This document shows, piece by piece, positions 19,019-29,101 of a stretch of 64,000 nt of DNA; positions within the stretch are counted from its first letter, which is position 1; the number at the start of each line of letters is the position of its first letter. Below the pieces are notes generated by a model that saw nothing but the letters and a program-made list of their open reading frames with translations, had not been told where the DNA came from and ran no database searches. This DNA is from Nitrospirales bacterium (GTDB taxonomy: Bacteria > Nitrospirota > Nitrospiria > Nitrospirales > UBA8639). The stretch spans positions 124,001 through 188,000 of the forward strand of contig BQIX01000001.1 in the NCBI GenBank assembly GCA_021604145.1. Direction: 5' to 3'. The position numbers and the translations under genes were made by a program.

Positions 19019-20437
19019 TTATAACCCCTCATAGGCCGCTATCGCTGCTGATAATGCGACAACCAAATCCTCTGGTTCTACCATTTCTTCATAGGTATAC
19101 AGATTTGAGTGTCCTTCAAGATATGAGGTATCGAAACGACCGGCTCGAAAATCCGGCTCTTCCATAATTTTTGTCAGGAACGGGATCGTCGTCTTTACCC
19201 CGCGAAGGACGAACTCTTCTAACGAACGGTGTGTTCGCCGTACAGCTTCGTCCCAGGTTCGTCCGTGTACGGTTAGCTTGGCCAAGAGGGCATCGTAGTA
19301 GGGTGGGACGGTAAAATCTTTATAGACCTGTCCATCGATTCGAACGCCGACTCCGCCTGGGGAAAGATACGCGGTGACTTTTCCTGATGAGGGGCGAAAT
19401 TCATTTTGCGGGTCTTCGGCGTTAATGCGGCATTGGATGGCATAACCCTGCAAGTTAACCTCATGTTGTCCGAACACCAGGGGACGACCGGCCGCAATCC
19501 ATATTTGGGATTGGACGATATCCACGGCGGTGATTTGTTCCGTCACGGTATGCTCAACCTGAATACGTGGATTCATTTCGATAAAATAGTACCGTCCATC
19601 CGGATCGAGTAAGAATTCGATTGTGCCAGCGTTGTAGAATTGGGCTGCACGCGCCAAGGAGATGGCCGCTTCACCCATTTCAGCCCGTAGTCGTGGGGTG
19701 AGTACAAGTGAAGGCGCAATTTCAATGAGCTTTTGATGGCGTCGTTGAATCGAACAATCACGTTCTCCCAGATGTATGACGTAGCCGTTTTTATCGGCAA
19801 GTAATTGAAATTCGATATGATGTGGCCGTTCGACATATTTTTCTAGAAACAATTCACCATTACCAAAGGCGGCTAATGCTTCACGGGCACCGGCTTCCAT
19901 GGCCTCTTTGAGTTCCTCGTCTGAGCGGACGACGCGCAGTCCACGTCCGCCGCCTCCTGCACTGGCCTTTACCATCACGGGATACCCGGCTCGCCGTGCA
20001 AAGTCCAAGCCTTCTTCAATGCTGGATGCCGGGCCGTCAGTGCCGGGGACGACAGGAACACCGACTTTTTTCGCTAATTCACGAGCTTTGACTTTATCCC
20101 CGAGTAGGTCCAAAGAGTAGGCGGAGGGACCAATGAAGGTGATGCCGGCTTCTTCGCATAACGTGGCGAATTCGGCATTTTCCGCAAGGAAGCCATAGCC
20201 TGGATGAATGGCATCCGCATGAATACGTTTTGCGAGGCGTACGATTTGCTGAGCATCAAGATACCCTTTTACGGGGCCGGGCCCGACGAGATAGGCTTCG
20301 TTCGCTTTCTTAACATAGATGCCTGTCGCATCGCTTTCGGCATAGATGGCTGCGGTTGCAATGCCGAGCTCACGGCACGCGCGGATAATGCGCATGGCGA
20401 TTTCGCCGCGGTTGGCTATTAATATTTTTCTAAACAT
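19019..20437 (-). CDS. pycA: Pyruvate carboxylase subunit A / biotin carboxylase
   Basis: 'MFRKILIANRGEIAMRIIRACRELGI', 'HPGYGFLAENAEFA', 'ASAGGGGRGLRVV', 'NPRIQVEHTVTE'. Confidence 0.93.
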   Translation of the reverse strand: MFRKILIANRGEIAMRIIRACRELGIATAAIYAESDATGIYVKKANEAYLVGPGPVKGYLDAQQIVRLAKRIHADAIHPGYGFLAENAEFATLCEEAGITFIGPSAYSLDLLGDKVKARELAKKVGVPVVPGTDGPASSIEEGLDFARRAGYPVMVKASAGGGGRGLRVVRSDEELKEAMEAGAREALAAFGNGELFLEKYVERPHHIEFQLLADKNGYVIHLGERDCSIQRRHQKLIEIAPSLVLTPRLRAEMGEAAISLARAAQFYNAGTIEFLLDPDGRYYFIEMNPRIQVEHTVTEQITAVDIVQSQIWIAAGRPLVFGQHEVNLQGYAIQCRINAEDPQNEFRPSSGKVTAYLSPGGVGVRIDGQVYKDFTVPPYYDALLAKLTVHGRTWDEAVRRTHRSLEEFVLRGVKTTIPFLTKIMEEPDFRAGRFDTSYLEGHSNLYTYEEMVEPEDLVVALSAAIAAYEGL

Positions 20438-20532
20438 ATCATCCGTTTTCTGTGTGCCGATCCGGTTAAGGCCTTTGTGTGACTGTTATGAACCATACCT
20501 GGCGTTGTTTGCGTGCCAAGTTCGCCTTCATG

Positions 20533-21369
20533 TTAGTTCGTGTCAAGAGGGTAATAGTGATTTGCCTTGACGATGCGTTGACCTTCGGGCGAGAGAGCGA
20601 ATTGTTCAAATGCTAAGGTCAATGAGGTTGGGTCCTTCCTGGTGGTGAAAACCACCGGTCGCTGGAGGGGATAGGTCTTGTCCAGCACGGTTTGATATTC
20701 GGGCTCAACCTTATCGATAAACATGAGATTAATGGCGACTCCGTCTTCCTTTGCTCGTAATGCTGGTGCCATCGACACAAACGTAATGGCCGCCAGATCG
20801 CCTGTGACGGTATTGATGGCATGCCGTTCTTGGTCGACCATTTTCGCAGACCGGGGAATTCGTGTAATCCCTAGCACATCAATCAATCCTTGTCGAATGT
20901 TTTGATTAGCAGTTCGATTCACTAGACGGATTCTCATCTCCGGCGCTTCTTCATAGATCTGAGACCAGTAACGGATTTCTCCAGAAAAGACGCCGGCGAC
21001 TTGAGAGAGACTCATTTCAGAAACCGGATTGGAAAAATTCGTTACGATTGCAATTCCGTCCCGAGCAACGACCGTTGATCGCAGATGCGGGGCTTGATAT
21101 CCCGTCACTCCAATATCGGTTTCCCGTAGTTCCAGCGTTCGTATGGGTTTAGCGTGTTCATGCCAAAACACATCGACGGAGACCGAAAAATGGTTTTCTT
21201 CAAATGCGTTGGCCAAGTCTGCGACCAAGTGCCGTTCCGGTCCATTTCCTGTAATCAGAAGCGTCCCAGATACTTCTGGTTCGTTGAGGGAAAGTTCTTG
21301 TGCAGGTAGTGCGTGTACCCAGATTGCAGTGGAGAATAGAATACAGATACTGAATAGGAAGGCTTTCAC
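20533..21369 (-). CDS. PstS-like phosphate-type periplasmic binding protein
   Basis: PBP-like fold features 'GTLLITGNGPERHLVADLANAFEE', 'LSQVAGVFSGEIRYWSQI'; GTG start at 21369 preceded by GGAGG. Confidence 0.75.
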   Translation of the reverse strand: MKAFLFSICILFSTAIWVHALPAQELSLNEPEVSGTLLITGNGPERHLVADLANAFEENHFSVSVDVFWHEHAKPIRTLELRETDIGVTGYQAPHLRSTVVARDGIAIVTNFSNPVSEMSLSQVAGVFSGEIRYWSQIYEEAPEMRIRLVNRTANQNIRQGLIDVLGITRIPRSAKMVDQERHAINTVTGDLAAITFVSMAPALRAKEDGVAINLMFIDKVEPEYQTVLDKTYPLQRPVVFTTRKDPTSLTLAFEQFALSPEGQRIVKANHYYPLDTN

Positions 21370-21637
21370 TCCATCCTCCACGTTACTACCATCTGTCGTA
21401 TGACAAAAAAGAAGGCTGTCACGCGATTCGCCTTGTCCTGGACTTGGGAAACGTATCAAATTTTCATTAACAGAAACCCGCGGAATAATTCCTGTTTTCA
21501 GACATGAATGTCAAGCTGTCATTGCTGAGTCAAAAAAACCGTGACGTGAGAGTCCACATGCAGTCACCAGAGCCTCGTCAATACGTTGGTATGCACATGT
21601 GTTAAGCGTCGAGCCGTACGCATGATATGCACGTTGT

Positions 21638-21949
21638 CTACGCCGAATCGCCAGAGGTCGTACCGGGTGGTGTTGGTGGAGGACCGGGAGCAATAGCTGC
21701 ACGTTGGCCAATCAACGGGGGGAGTTTCGAGAATTTGTTCACTCGCTCATCTAACATATTATACGCTTTCATTTCTGCAAATCCTGTCTTATGGGTGCCA
21801 ACGATTTTCGAGGCAAAGGCGGACATGATCCTTCGGCTCTTGGCCACATTGCATTGTGGACAAATCGTGTCTTCGGCTTTCGCGCTCAGCGATTGCATGA
21901 TTTCATACTGGTTGTCACACGCCTCACATACGTATTCGTATAATGGCAT
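21638..21949 (-). CDS. FmdB-family zinc ribbon protein
   Basis: 'MPLYEYVCEACDNQYEIMQSLSAKAEDTICPQCNVAKSRRIMSAFASK'. Confidence 0.92.
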   Translation of the reverse strand: MPLYEYVCEACDNQYEIMQSLSAKAEDTICPQCNVAKSRRIMSAFASKIVGTHKTGFAEMKAYNMLDERVNKFSKLPPLIGQRAAIAPGPPPTPPGTTSGDSA

Positions 21950-22209
21950 TGTCGGACCTCCTTCGGCTCGAGAAGAGATTCATTGTCATGATGAACGTTC
22001 GTGACTGTCTCACGCAGACTTAGATCGTGGTTGAGTCATGATGCCGTCGCATGATTATAACGAATGTAGGGGAAGCATCGCTACGGGTTGCCTCAAAACC
22101 AGCATCGGTTGTATTGTAGGGGAGTGTCTTGACTTTGTGAAAGAAAGACCATTATTTTACGAGGTTTCCATTTCGAAAAAATCTATTGAGAACGTGAAGG
22201 AGGCGTGCC

Positions 22210-22389
22210 ATGCCGGTGCTCATTCGGAAGTACAAGTTAGCCAGCGGTTTAATGCAAGAAGAACGTATTGATGAACAGGATCGTATCGACCGGTATTTTC
22301 GTTTGTTGCATCGTGATGATGTCAAAAAATTACAAGCTGGAGAAAAGGTTGTTGTTGAAAAGGATGAATGGCAACTCTTGGATGACTAG
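22210..22389 (+). CDS. Small hypothetical protein (59 aa), below the ORF-track length
   Basis: ATG...TAG reading MPVLIRKYKLASGLMQEERIDEQDRIDRYFRLLHRDDVKKLQAGEKVVVEKDEWQLLDD, strong GAAGGAGG upstream. Confidence 0.7.
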   Translation: MPVLIRKYKLASGLMQEERIDEQDRIDRYFRLLHRDDVKKLQAGEKVVVEKDEWQLLDD

Positions 22390-22424
22390 TTTGCTACTGT
22401 CATAGCCTGAGGCCCTGGGGCGTT

Positions 22425-22628
22425 ATGAATTATTGGATTCACGTGAAACATGCTCTTGATCAGGCGATGCTCCATCGTGAGCGTTGCCTCGAAATCCCTT
22501 CAATGGCCGGACGCGCTGATTTCTGGGATGGTGGGTGGTTTGAGTATCCGAATAGAGAGACGGCGCTTGAAGAATTAGAAAATACAGGCTTGACCCGACT
22601 GGTGCATTGTCCTGTTTGCAAACCCTAG
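22425..22628 (+). CDS. Small hypothetical protein with C-terminal CPVC motif
   Basis: 67 aa ORF in + strand series: MNYWIHVKHALDQAMLHRERCLEIPSMAGRADFWDGGWFEYPNRETALEELENTGLTRLVHCPVCKP. Confidence 0.5.
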   Translation: MNYWIHVKHALDQAMLHRERCLEIPSMAGRADFWDGGWFEYPNRETALEELENTGLTRLVHCPVCKP

Positions 22629-22737
22629 GCATGATCTCTTGAATCGTTTCCACTGAAACATTCGACTTCCACCGGGTTTTCCCAACATCATCATTCCATG
22701 CTTCTCTCTCGACTTTTTTTCTTACCATAGGACACTC

Positions 22738-23172
22738 ATGGCTCAGAAATTCGGAAATTTCCGCTGGGTAAAAGAGGGATATTTAGACAATAGAACCGAC
22801 GGGCTTGTTGTCGGCCAAATGCTATTTGCCGGACTTGGCCTCGTAGATTTTTGTCTCGCAGGACAATGTACTGGTGAGATTCGTGGGCAGGCCTTTCGAT
22901 TTCGGAATTCAAAGTTTCTTGATGACGCACGGGCTATGGATTCGCTTGCCGATATGGACAATCCTCAAATCGGTAAGGTCAGCCTTATTTCCTTCGACCC
23001 GCATCCCTTGCTGCCCCCACATCCCTATATTGAGTGGTTTTCTCAGCACGAGGATCATTACCGTCTCGAACTAGAGCCAGATGATGCGCACATCCTCTCG
23101 GTTGACGACTGTTCTGACATTGAGGAAATCAGCCAGTCTATACGTAGCCGGCTCCACCCTCAAATTCGGTGA
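22738..23172 (+). CDS. Hypothetical protein
   Basis: 144 aa ORF on + strand just upstream of hemE; no recognised domain. Confidence 0.65.
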   Translation: MAQKFGNFRWVKEGYLDNRTDGLVVGQMLFAGLGLVDFCLAGQCTGEIRGQAFRFRNSKFLDDARAMDSLADMDNPQIGKVSLISFDPHPLLPPHPYIEWFSQHEDHYRLELEPDDAHILSVDDCSDIEEISQSIRSRLHPQIR

Positions 23173-23276
23173 GCCTGCAATGTGTTATCTCGTTCGGCTT
23201 GATTCATTTCATGTATTTCTCTCGTCAACATAGAGATTCGTTGACACCCTAGAAGGGCACTCGTAGAATACCTGCC

Positions 23277-24317
23277 ATGAATGACCGTTTTCTCCGAGCA
23301 TGTCGGCGCGAACCTGTAGACCGGACCCCGGTCTGGTTTATGCGCCAAGCCGGCCGTTATATGAAGGAATATCTCGAGGTCCGTAAGAGGCATTCCATTC
23401 TTGATGTCTGCCAAACTCCAGAACTCGCCACAGCGGTAACCCTGCAGCCGATTGAGCGCTTTTCCCTGGATGCTGCCATCATTTTTGCGGATATTCTTCT
23501 CCCATTAGAAGCCATGGGATTGCGCTTAGAATTCATCGAGAGTAAAGGGCCCGTCTTTCATAATCCCGTTCGTGCCGATGTGGATGTCGAGCGGCTTATC
23601 CCGGTTGATGGGGAATCGTTTGAGTATGCCGGTGATGCTATTGCCATGGCGCGAAAGGCGCTTGCCGGCCGTGTTCCCCTCATTGGGTTTGCCGGAGCGC
23701 CGTTTACCCTTGCCAGTTATGCGATCGAAGGCGGAAGTTCACGGGATTACCGTCTGACGAAAGAAATGATGTTCGCGCGTCCAGATTTGTGGCATGCCTT
23801 GCTCGGTAAGCTGGCGAATGGTGTGATTGAATATTTACAGGTGCAAATTCATGCTGGCGCGCAAGCCATTCAACTCTTTGATAGTTGGGTCGGATGTTTA
23901 AGCCCTGATGACTATGAAGAATATGTGTTGCCGCATACTCAGCGAATTTTCAATGCCGTGGCGTCAGCCGGAATACCGAGAATTTATTTTGGCACAGGAA
24001 CAGCCACGTTACTCCCCTTGATGCGCAAGACGGGTTGCGATGTCATGGGCCTCGATTGGCGGGTTCGTCTGGATGAAGCCTGGGCAACGATTGGGTATGA
24101 TCTTGCCGTGCAAGGGAACCTTGACCCACTTGTATTAGGGGCTCCAGTCAAAGAAATCGAGAAGCGCGTTCGGAAAATTTTGCAACAAGCCAATGGGCGA
24201 GTCGGTCACATCTTTAACCTCGGTCATGGGATTCTCCCGCATATCTCTGTCGAGGCTGTTGAAGCCACGATAGATGTTGTTCATCGATTCAGTGCACGTG
24301 AGGTCGAGGCATCATAA
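23277..24317 (+). CDS. hemE: Uroporphyrinogen decarboxylase
   Basis: 'PVWFMRQAGRYMKEYLEVR', 'GFAGAPFTLASYAIEGGSSRDYRLTK', 'FNLGHGILPH'. Confidence 0.97.
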   Translation: MNDRFLRACRREPVDRTPVWFMRQAGRYMKEYLEVRKRHSILDVCQTPELATAVTLQPIERFSLDAAIIFADILLPLEAMGLRLEFIESKGPVFHNPVRADVDVERLIPVDGESFEYAGDAIAMARKALAGRVPLIGFAGAPFTLASYAIEGGSSRDYRLTKEMMFARPDLWHALLGKLANGVIEYLQVQIHAGAQAIQLFDSWVGCLSPDDYEEYVLPHTQRIFNAVASAGIPRIYFGTGTATLLPLMRKTGCDVMGLDWRVRLDEAWATIGYDLAVQGNLDPLVLGAPVKEIEKRVRKILQQANGRVGHIFNLGHGILPHISVEAVEATIDVVHRFSAREVEAS

Positions 24318-24424
24318 GGCCATCGACACACCTCAGATCATATCATACCCCATTTCTCCTTTGTTTACTGTTGTTTCAAGAATCGCGAAGATTCCTTGGG
24401 AACCAGGTCGTATGACCATGAAGG

Positions 24425-25897
24425 ATGTCTTCTCTTATGGGTAATCCTGCACGTCGTATTGTCATTGTCGGAGGTGGAATTTCAGGTCTTGCCGCGACGT
24501 TGGCCATACAGGAAGAATCGCAACGATTGAACGAGACGTTTGAGTGTACGATTCTTGAGGGACAAGACCGTTTGGGAGGGAAAGTCCTTACACATCGTGT
24601 TGATGACTTCGTTATAGAAGGGGGACCAGACTCTTTCTTAACCTCCAAACCCTGGGCGCTTGAATTATGCGAAAAACTTGGTCTTGCCGATCAATTGATC
24701 AATACCAATAAGGCCAATAGCCAAACATTTTGCTTTACCAAAGGTCGGATGCGCGAGTTGCCTCAGGGGTTGGTCTCGTTTGTTCCGACCCGGCTCGGCG
24801 CACTCTTTTCGGGTGGACTGATTTCCCCGTTGGGCATGCTTCGAATGGGCTGGGAGTGGTTTGTGCCACGGTATACCAATTTGGAGCATGATGAATCGTT
24901 AGCTTCATTTTTTCGCCGAAGACTGGGAATAGAGGCGTTTGATCATTTTATCGAACCTCTCGTAGCCGGGATTTATGCCGGCGATGCCAATGTGTTGAGC
25001 GTGAAATCGACCTTTCCGCGGTTTTATGACCTCGAACAACAGTATGGGAGTTTGATGAAAGGTATACGAGCTCAACGGAGAGATACGCCCCCCCCGTCCG
25101 CTCAACCGCAGCCGCAACGGACAATCTTTACAACTCTTCGTGGTGGACTTGGAGACTTAATTCAAGCGCTCGTGAAACAACTATCATCCCAGGGAGCCAC
25201 ACTTCGTACAGGACATCAGGTCCACGAACTTACCACAGACACGACGTCTACTCGATCTACGTATACCGTCGTGCTTGATAATCATGAACGTCTTCTTGCC
25301 GATGAGGTGATTTTGGCGACTCCCGCATATGTGTCCGCGAAACTGCTTGAACCCTTGCAGCCATCGGTGGCGTCGCTTCTCAGCCAAATTCCCTATTGTT
25401 CGACGGCGACCATTTCTCTTGCCTTTCGCCATCGCGACGTTGAGACGTCGATACGGGGATTTGGGTTTGTCGTTCCTCGAATTGAAGGCCGGGCTATGCT
25501 TGCGGCAACCTGGACGTCGTTAAAATGGCCCAATCGAGCGAATGCGCAGCATTCCTTGATTCGATGTTATATCGGAGGACAGGGGCGTGAACAGATCCTT
25601 CAAGAATCCGACGCATCCCTTGTGGCATACGTACGTGAACAATTGCAAGAAATGGCCGATATTTCTTGTGACCCGTTATTTTCTGAGGTCTATCGATGGG
25701 ATCGTGCGATGCCTCAGTATGTGTGTGGTCATGGTCAACGGCTTCAGGACATTCGTTCATTGATGTGTACCCTTGAGGGCATGCATCTTACCGGCGCGGC
25801 ATTCGAAGGGCTCGGCCTCCCTGACTGTATTCGTGAGGGAACTCGCGTTGGGTCAGCTCTTGTTCGAGCGTATCATGAGCGCAGACAGAACGAATAA
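24425..25897 (+). CDS. hemY: Protoporphyrinogen oxidase, FAD-dependent (HemY/HemG type)
   Basis: 'RIVIVGGGISGLAATLAIQ', 'GGKVLTHRVDDFVIEGGPDSFLTSKPWALELC', 'EPLVAGIYAGDANVLSVKSTFPRF'. Confidence 0.95.
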   Translation: MSSLMGNPARRIVIVGGGISGLAATLAIQEESQRLNETFECTILEGQDRLGGKVLTHRVDDFVIEGGPDSFLTSKPWALELCEKLGLADQLINTNKANSQTFCFTKGRMRELPQGLVSFVPTRLGALFSGGLISPLGMLRMGWEWFVPRYTNLEHDESLASFFRRRLGIEAFDHFIEPLVAGIYAGDANVLSVKSTFPRFYDLEQQYGSLMKGIRAQRRDTPPPSAQPQPQRTIFTTLRGGLGDLIQALVKQLSSQGATLRTGHQVHELTTDTTSTRSTYTVVLDNHERLLADEVILATPAYVSAKLLEPLQPSVASLLSQIPYCSTATISLAFRHRDVETSIRGFGFVVPRIEGRAMLAATWTSLKWPNRANAQHSLIRCYIGGQGREQILQESDASLVAYVREQLQEMADISCDPLFSEVYRWDRAMPQYVCGHGQRLQDIRSLMCTLEGMHLTGAAFEGLGLPDCIREGTRVGSALVRAYHERRQNE

Positions 25898-25903
25898 CAG
25901 CGT

Positions 25904-26245
25904 ATGTCAGAACAGCAGAAGAGGAGCCAGACGTTGCAGGGAGAGGGGCAACCTTCACATCATGACCTGGTCCGTGCTCATGTTGTGGTAGAGGGACGTG
26001 TTCAAGGCGTCTCCTATCGAGCGTTTACCCAACAACACGCTCTCAGGCTCAATCTTTGTGGGTGGGTACGAAATCTTGCAAGCGGTCACGTGGAATGCGA
26101 AGCGCAAGGCCTTCGGGAGTCCGTAGAAGCATGGCTGACATTTTTGCGCCAAGGCCCTATGCTCGCGCACGTCACCCACATTCACGTTCAATGGATTTCT
26201 CCAGAAAATGATGTCAGCGACTTTCACATTCTCCGGTCTTCATGA
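25904..26245 (+). CDS. Acylphosphatase
   Basis: 'RAHVVVEGRVQGVSYRAFTQQHALRLNLCGWVRNLASGHVECEAQG'. Confidence 0.95.
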   Translation: MSEQQKRSQTLQGEGQPSHHDLVRAHVVVEGRVQGVSYRAFTQQHALRLNLCGWVRNLASGHVECEAQGLRESVEAWLTFLRQGPMLAHVTHIHVQWISPENDVSDFHILRSS

Positions 26246-26433
26246 CAGATCCGTGGCGGTCGTCGTGCTTACCTAATGGCTGTATAGCGTCAACTGAAAT
26301 TGGGGAAGCCGACTCAAGGAGTCGCAACATGACAGGTGCCATGGTACGTACAGTGCTAGAGGGAAAAACAATTGTAGACATAACTCATTCTATCGAGCAT
26401 GATATGCGGAACAAAAAAGGTATGAGCACATGA
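26242..26433 (+). CDS. Possible small ORF (63 aa) linked by ATGA overlaps at both ends
   Basis: Starts in ATGA with the acylphosphatase stop and ends in ATGA with the apt start; no recognised domain. Confidence 0.35.
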   Translation: MTDPWRSSCLPNGCIASTEIGEADSRSRNMTGAMVRTVLEGKTIVDITHSIEHDMRNKKGMST

Positions 26434-26945
26434 ATTACAAATCATTGATTCGCGAGGTTCCCGATTTCCCCAAACCGGGAATCCTGTTTTATGACATCAC
26501 CACACTCTTAAAAGATGCGACGGCGTTTCAGTCCATCATCGATGAACTGACCACCAAGTATGCGTCGGCTAACATTACGAAAATTGTTGGAATTGAGTCA
26601 CGAGGCTTTATTTTCGGAAGTCCGTTAGCATACCGGCTTCAGGCAGGGTTTGTGCCTGTGCGCAAACCTGGGAAATTGCCTGCCGATGTCTATGAAGTCA
26701 AATATAACTTGGAGTATGGGGCCAGTTCACTGGCCATACATCGGGACGCTATTGTGCCTGGCGAACGGGTCTTGGTCGTGGACGATCTCTTAGCAACAGG
26801 AGGAACGGCTGGGGCAGCAGTTCACCTCATTCAACAATTAGGCGGAGAGATTGTAGAGGTGGCGTTTCTTGTTGAATTAGCCTTTTTGGCAGGCAGGGAG
26901 CAACTCCATAATTGTTCAATTCACTCACTGATTACCTATTCATAA
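26430..26945 (+). CDS. apt: Adenine phosphoribosyltransferase
   Basis: 'VPDFPKPGILFYDITTLLKDA', 'GIESRGFIFGSPLAYRL', 'VLVVDDLLATGGTAGAAV'. Confidence 0.97.
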   Translation: MNYKSLIREVPDFPKPGILFYDITTLLKDATAFQSIIDELTTKYASANITKIVGIESRGFIFGSPLAYRLQAGFVPVRKPGKLPADVYEVKYNLEYGASSLAIHRDAIVPGERVLVVDDLLATGGTAGAAVHLIQQLGGEIVEVAFLVELAFLAGREQLHNCSIHSLITYS

Positions 26946-27060
26946 CCCCCCTCTATTTGCCATATGAATAAATTTTGCTAAGATCACCCTCCCATTTCGG
27001 TTTAGAGGACGATAGCGTGTGGTGCCTGTAAACCGCTTCAGCCAGAAAGGGCGCTGATGT

Positions 27061-27714
27061 ATGGCTTCCAAAGTTCAGAAAAAAAAGACTGCTTCCCGCA
27101 CCACCAAAGGCAAGAAGAGTCCTCCTGCGAAAAAAGCCGTGTCAAAGAAGACCGCATCGACGAAAGCTGCATCCCGAAAATCCACTGTTTCGAAAAAGTC
27201 CTCAACGTCAGCCAAACAGGAGACTCGTCATCCAGGAAAAGCCGCTTCTCTCAAAAAGAAAGCCGTGGCAAAACGAGGAACAAAGGTTGCTATGAAAAAA
27301 GAATCAAAAACAATACCGGCTAGTACCTCAAAAGGTCGGAAAGAGACGCTTCGAAAAATTTTGCTTGCCAAGCGTGATGCCATCTCACAGGCCATTAAGC
27401 ATCAATTGGGACAATCGTTGACGGAAGAACAGCAACGACGACTGGAATCGGCGATGGACAGCGGCGATCAAGCGCTTGTGGATTTGGATAGGGAAATGGG
27501 CATTTCTTTGCAAGAAATGCGAAATAAGGAACGCCGTCAAATCGAAGAAGCGCTTGTGAGCCTTGAAGAAGGCACGTATGGAATATGTGCGGAGTGTGGC
27601 GAAGAAGTGAGTGAAAAGCGCCTTCAGGCGCTTCCGTTTGCGCGTTTATGTGTTGCCTGTCAAACCAATAGAGAACTGATGGAAAAAATTGAACGAGCTG
27701 AACAGCGTTCATAA
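27061..27714 (+). CDS. DksA/TraR-type zinc finger protein with ~90-aa Lys/Ala/Ser-rich histone H1-like N-terminal tail
   Basis: C-terminal 'GTYGICAECGEEVSEKRLQALPFARLCVACQ'; N-terminal KKTASKKST-type low-complexity basic tail. Confidence 0.9.
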   Translation: MASKVQKKKTASRTTKGKKSPPAKKAVSKKTASTKAASRKSTVSKKSSTSAKQETRHPGKAASLKKKAVAKRGTKVAMKKESKTIPASTSKGRKETLRKILLAKRDAISQAIKHQLGQSLTEEQQRRLESAMDSGDQALVDLDREMGISLQEMRNKERRQIEEALVSLEEGTYGICAECGEEVSEKRLQALPFARLCVACQTNRELMEKIERAEQRS

Positions 27715-27841
27715 TTGCGTGATGCGTATACCATTCTGTCATGGTGGCCAGACATGTTCATGAGGGTTGCCGTCCTTTATTCTTGTTGTGCTGTCTTGCG
27801 CGAACACGCTAGTATCGTCTTCTGAGAGATCGCTAGGGTTC

Positions 27842-28561
27842 ATGGCCAATAGCAACGCAATCATTCTGGCAAGCGGCGGGCTTGATTCGACTGTCACGGC
27901 TGCGATGGCCAAGTCCGAAGGATTTGACCTCTACCTGTTGACGATATTCTACGGTCAACGTCATCGTATCGAAGTCACTCGTGCGGCACGTATTGCGGCG
28001 TGGCTGCATGCGAAAGAACACAAGGTCATTGAGCTTGATCTTCGGGCATTCGGAGGGTCTGCACTCACAGACAATCTTGAGGTTCCTAGACGGCAATCCT
28101 TGCATGTTCGGCAGTCAGGAATTCCTGTCACGTATGTCCCTGCCCGCAATACCATATTTTTAAGTCTTGCGTTGGCCTATGCGGAAGTGATCCCTGCGAC
28201 GCGTATCTACTTTGGTGCGAATGTTCGTGACTATTCAGGATATCCTGACTGTCGCCCAGAATTTGTTGAGGCCTTTGTTAAGGTTGCACGGCTCGGAACC
28301 CAAAGAGGTGTTGAAGGTGAATCCATTGATATTCTCACACCATTGATGATGATGACCAAGGCGGAAATCATTCAAAAAGGTCTGGAACTTGAGGCCCCAT
28401 TACACCTCACACATAGTTGTTATGCACCCCATGCAGATGGACGAGCGTGCGGGGAGTGTGATAGTTGTCTCTTTCGTCAAGAAGGATTTCAAATGCTTGG
28501 CATGGACGATCCATCAGTGTCAAAATATCACGAACATCAGATCCAACAGCCTCAAGATTGA
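27842..28561 (+). CDS. queC: 7-cyano-7-deazaguanine synthase
   Basis: 'AIILASGGLDSTVTAAMAKSEG', 'PARNTIFLSLALAYAE', 'CGECDSCLFRQEGF'; start placed at 27842. Confidence 0.95.
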   Translation: MANSNAIILASGGLDSTVTAAMAKSEGFDLYLLTIFYGQRHRIEVTRAARIAAWLHAKEHKVIELDLRAFGGSALTDNLEVPRRQSLHVRQSGIPVTYVPARNTIFLSLALAYAEVIPATRIYFGANVRDYSGYPDCRPEFVEAFVKVARLGTQRGVEGESIDILTPLMMMTKAEIIQKGLELEAPLHLTHSCYAPHADGRACGECDSCLFRQEGFQMLGMDDPSVSKYHEHQIQQPQD

Positions 28562-28565
28562 TGAG

Positions 28566-29015
28566 ATGAAGAACCGTATTCGAAAATCTTTATTAAAGCG
28601 CAACCTGGGTTTGGTGTTGGTGATGACATGTCTTTTTTTGTTTTCTGGGTGTTCAGAAGCCAAGACTGACGTGAGTCATGAAGGCCATGACGCCTCAGAG
28701 TCGCCTGCCGTGATGATCAAGACCGATCAGATGCCGACCGAGTTAACGAAGGGAGAGGATTTATTCAACGACAATTGTGCCCGCTGTCATGGCCCGCAAG
28801 GCAGTGGAACGAATCAAGGCCCGGCACTCGTTCATAAAATTTATGAGCCTAATCATCATGCTGATTTTGCCTTTCAGCGGGCTGCAGCGCAGGGCGTTCG
28901 CGCGCATCATTGGAAGTTTGGCAATATGCCAAAAATCGAGAGTGTGACTCCTGAAGACGTCACAGAAATTATTCGTTATATTCGTTGGTTACAGCAACAA
29001 GCCGGAATTTTTTAA
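28566..29015 (+). CDS. Mono-heme cytochrome c lipoprotein
   Basis: Lipobox 'FLFSGCSE', 'CARCHGPQGSGTNQGPALVH', 'NMPKIESVTPEDVTEIIRYIRWLQ'; start placed at 28566. Confidence 0.9.
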   Translation: MKNRIRKSLLKRNLGLVLVMTCLFLFSGCSEAKTDVSHEGHDASESPAVMIKTDQMPTELTKGEDLFNDNCARCHGPQGSGTNQGPALVHKIYEPNHHADFAFQRAAAQGVRAHHWKFGNMPKIESVTPEDVTEIIRYIRWLQQQAGIF

Positions 29016-29101
29016 GCGATCTATCCTTTCGTGGAGTCCTTCCACATGCAGCCTTTCTAAGCACTCAGCAAGTAGCTGTTCGTATTGAAAGATCTGTCGA
29101 G

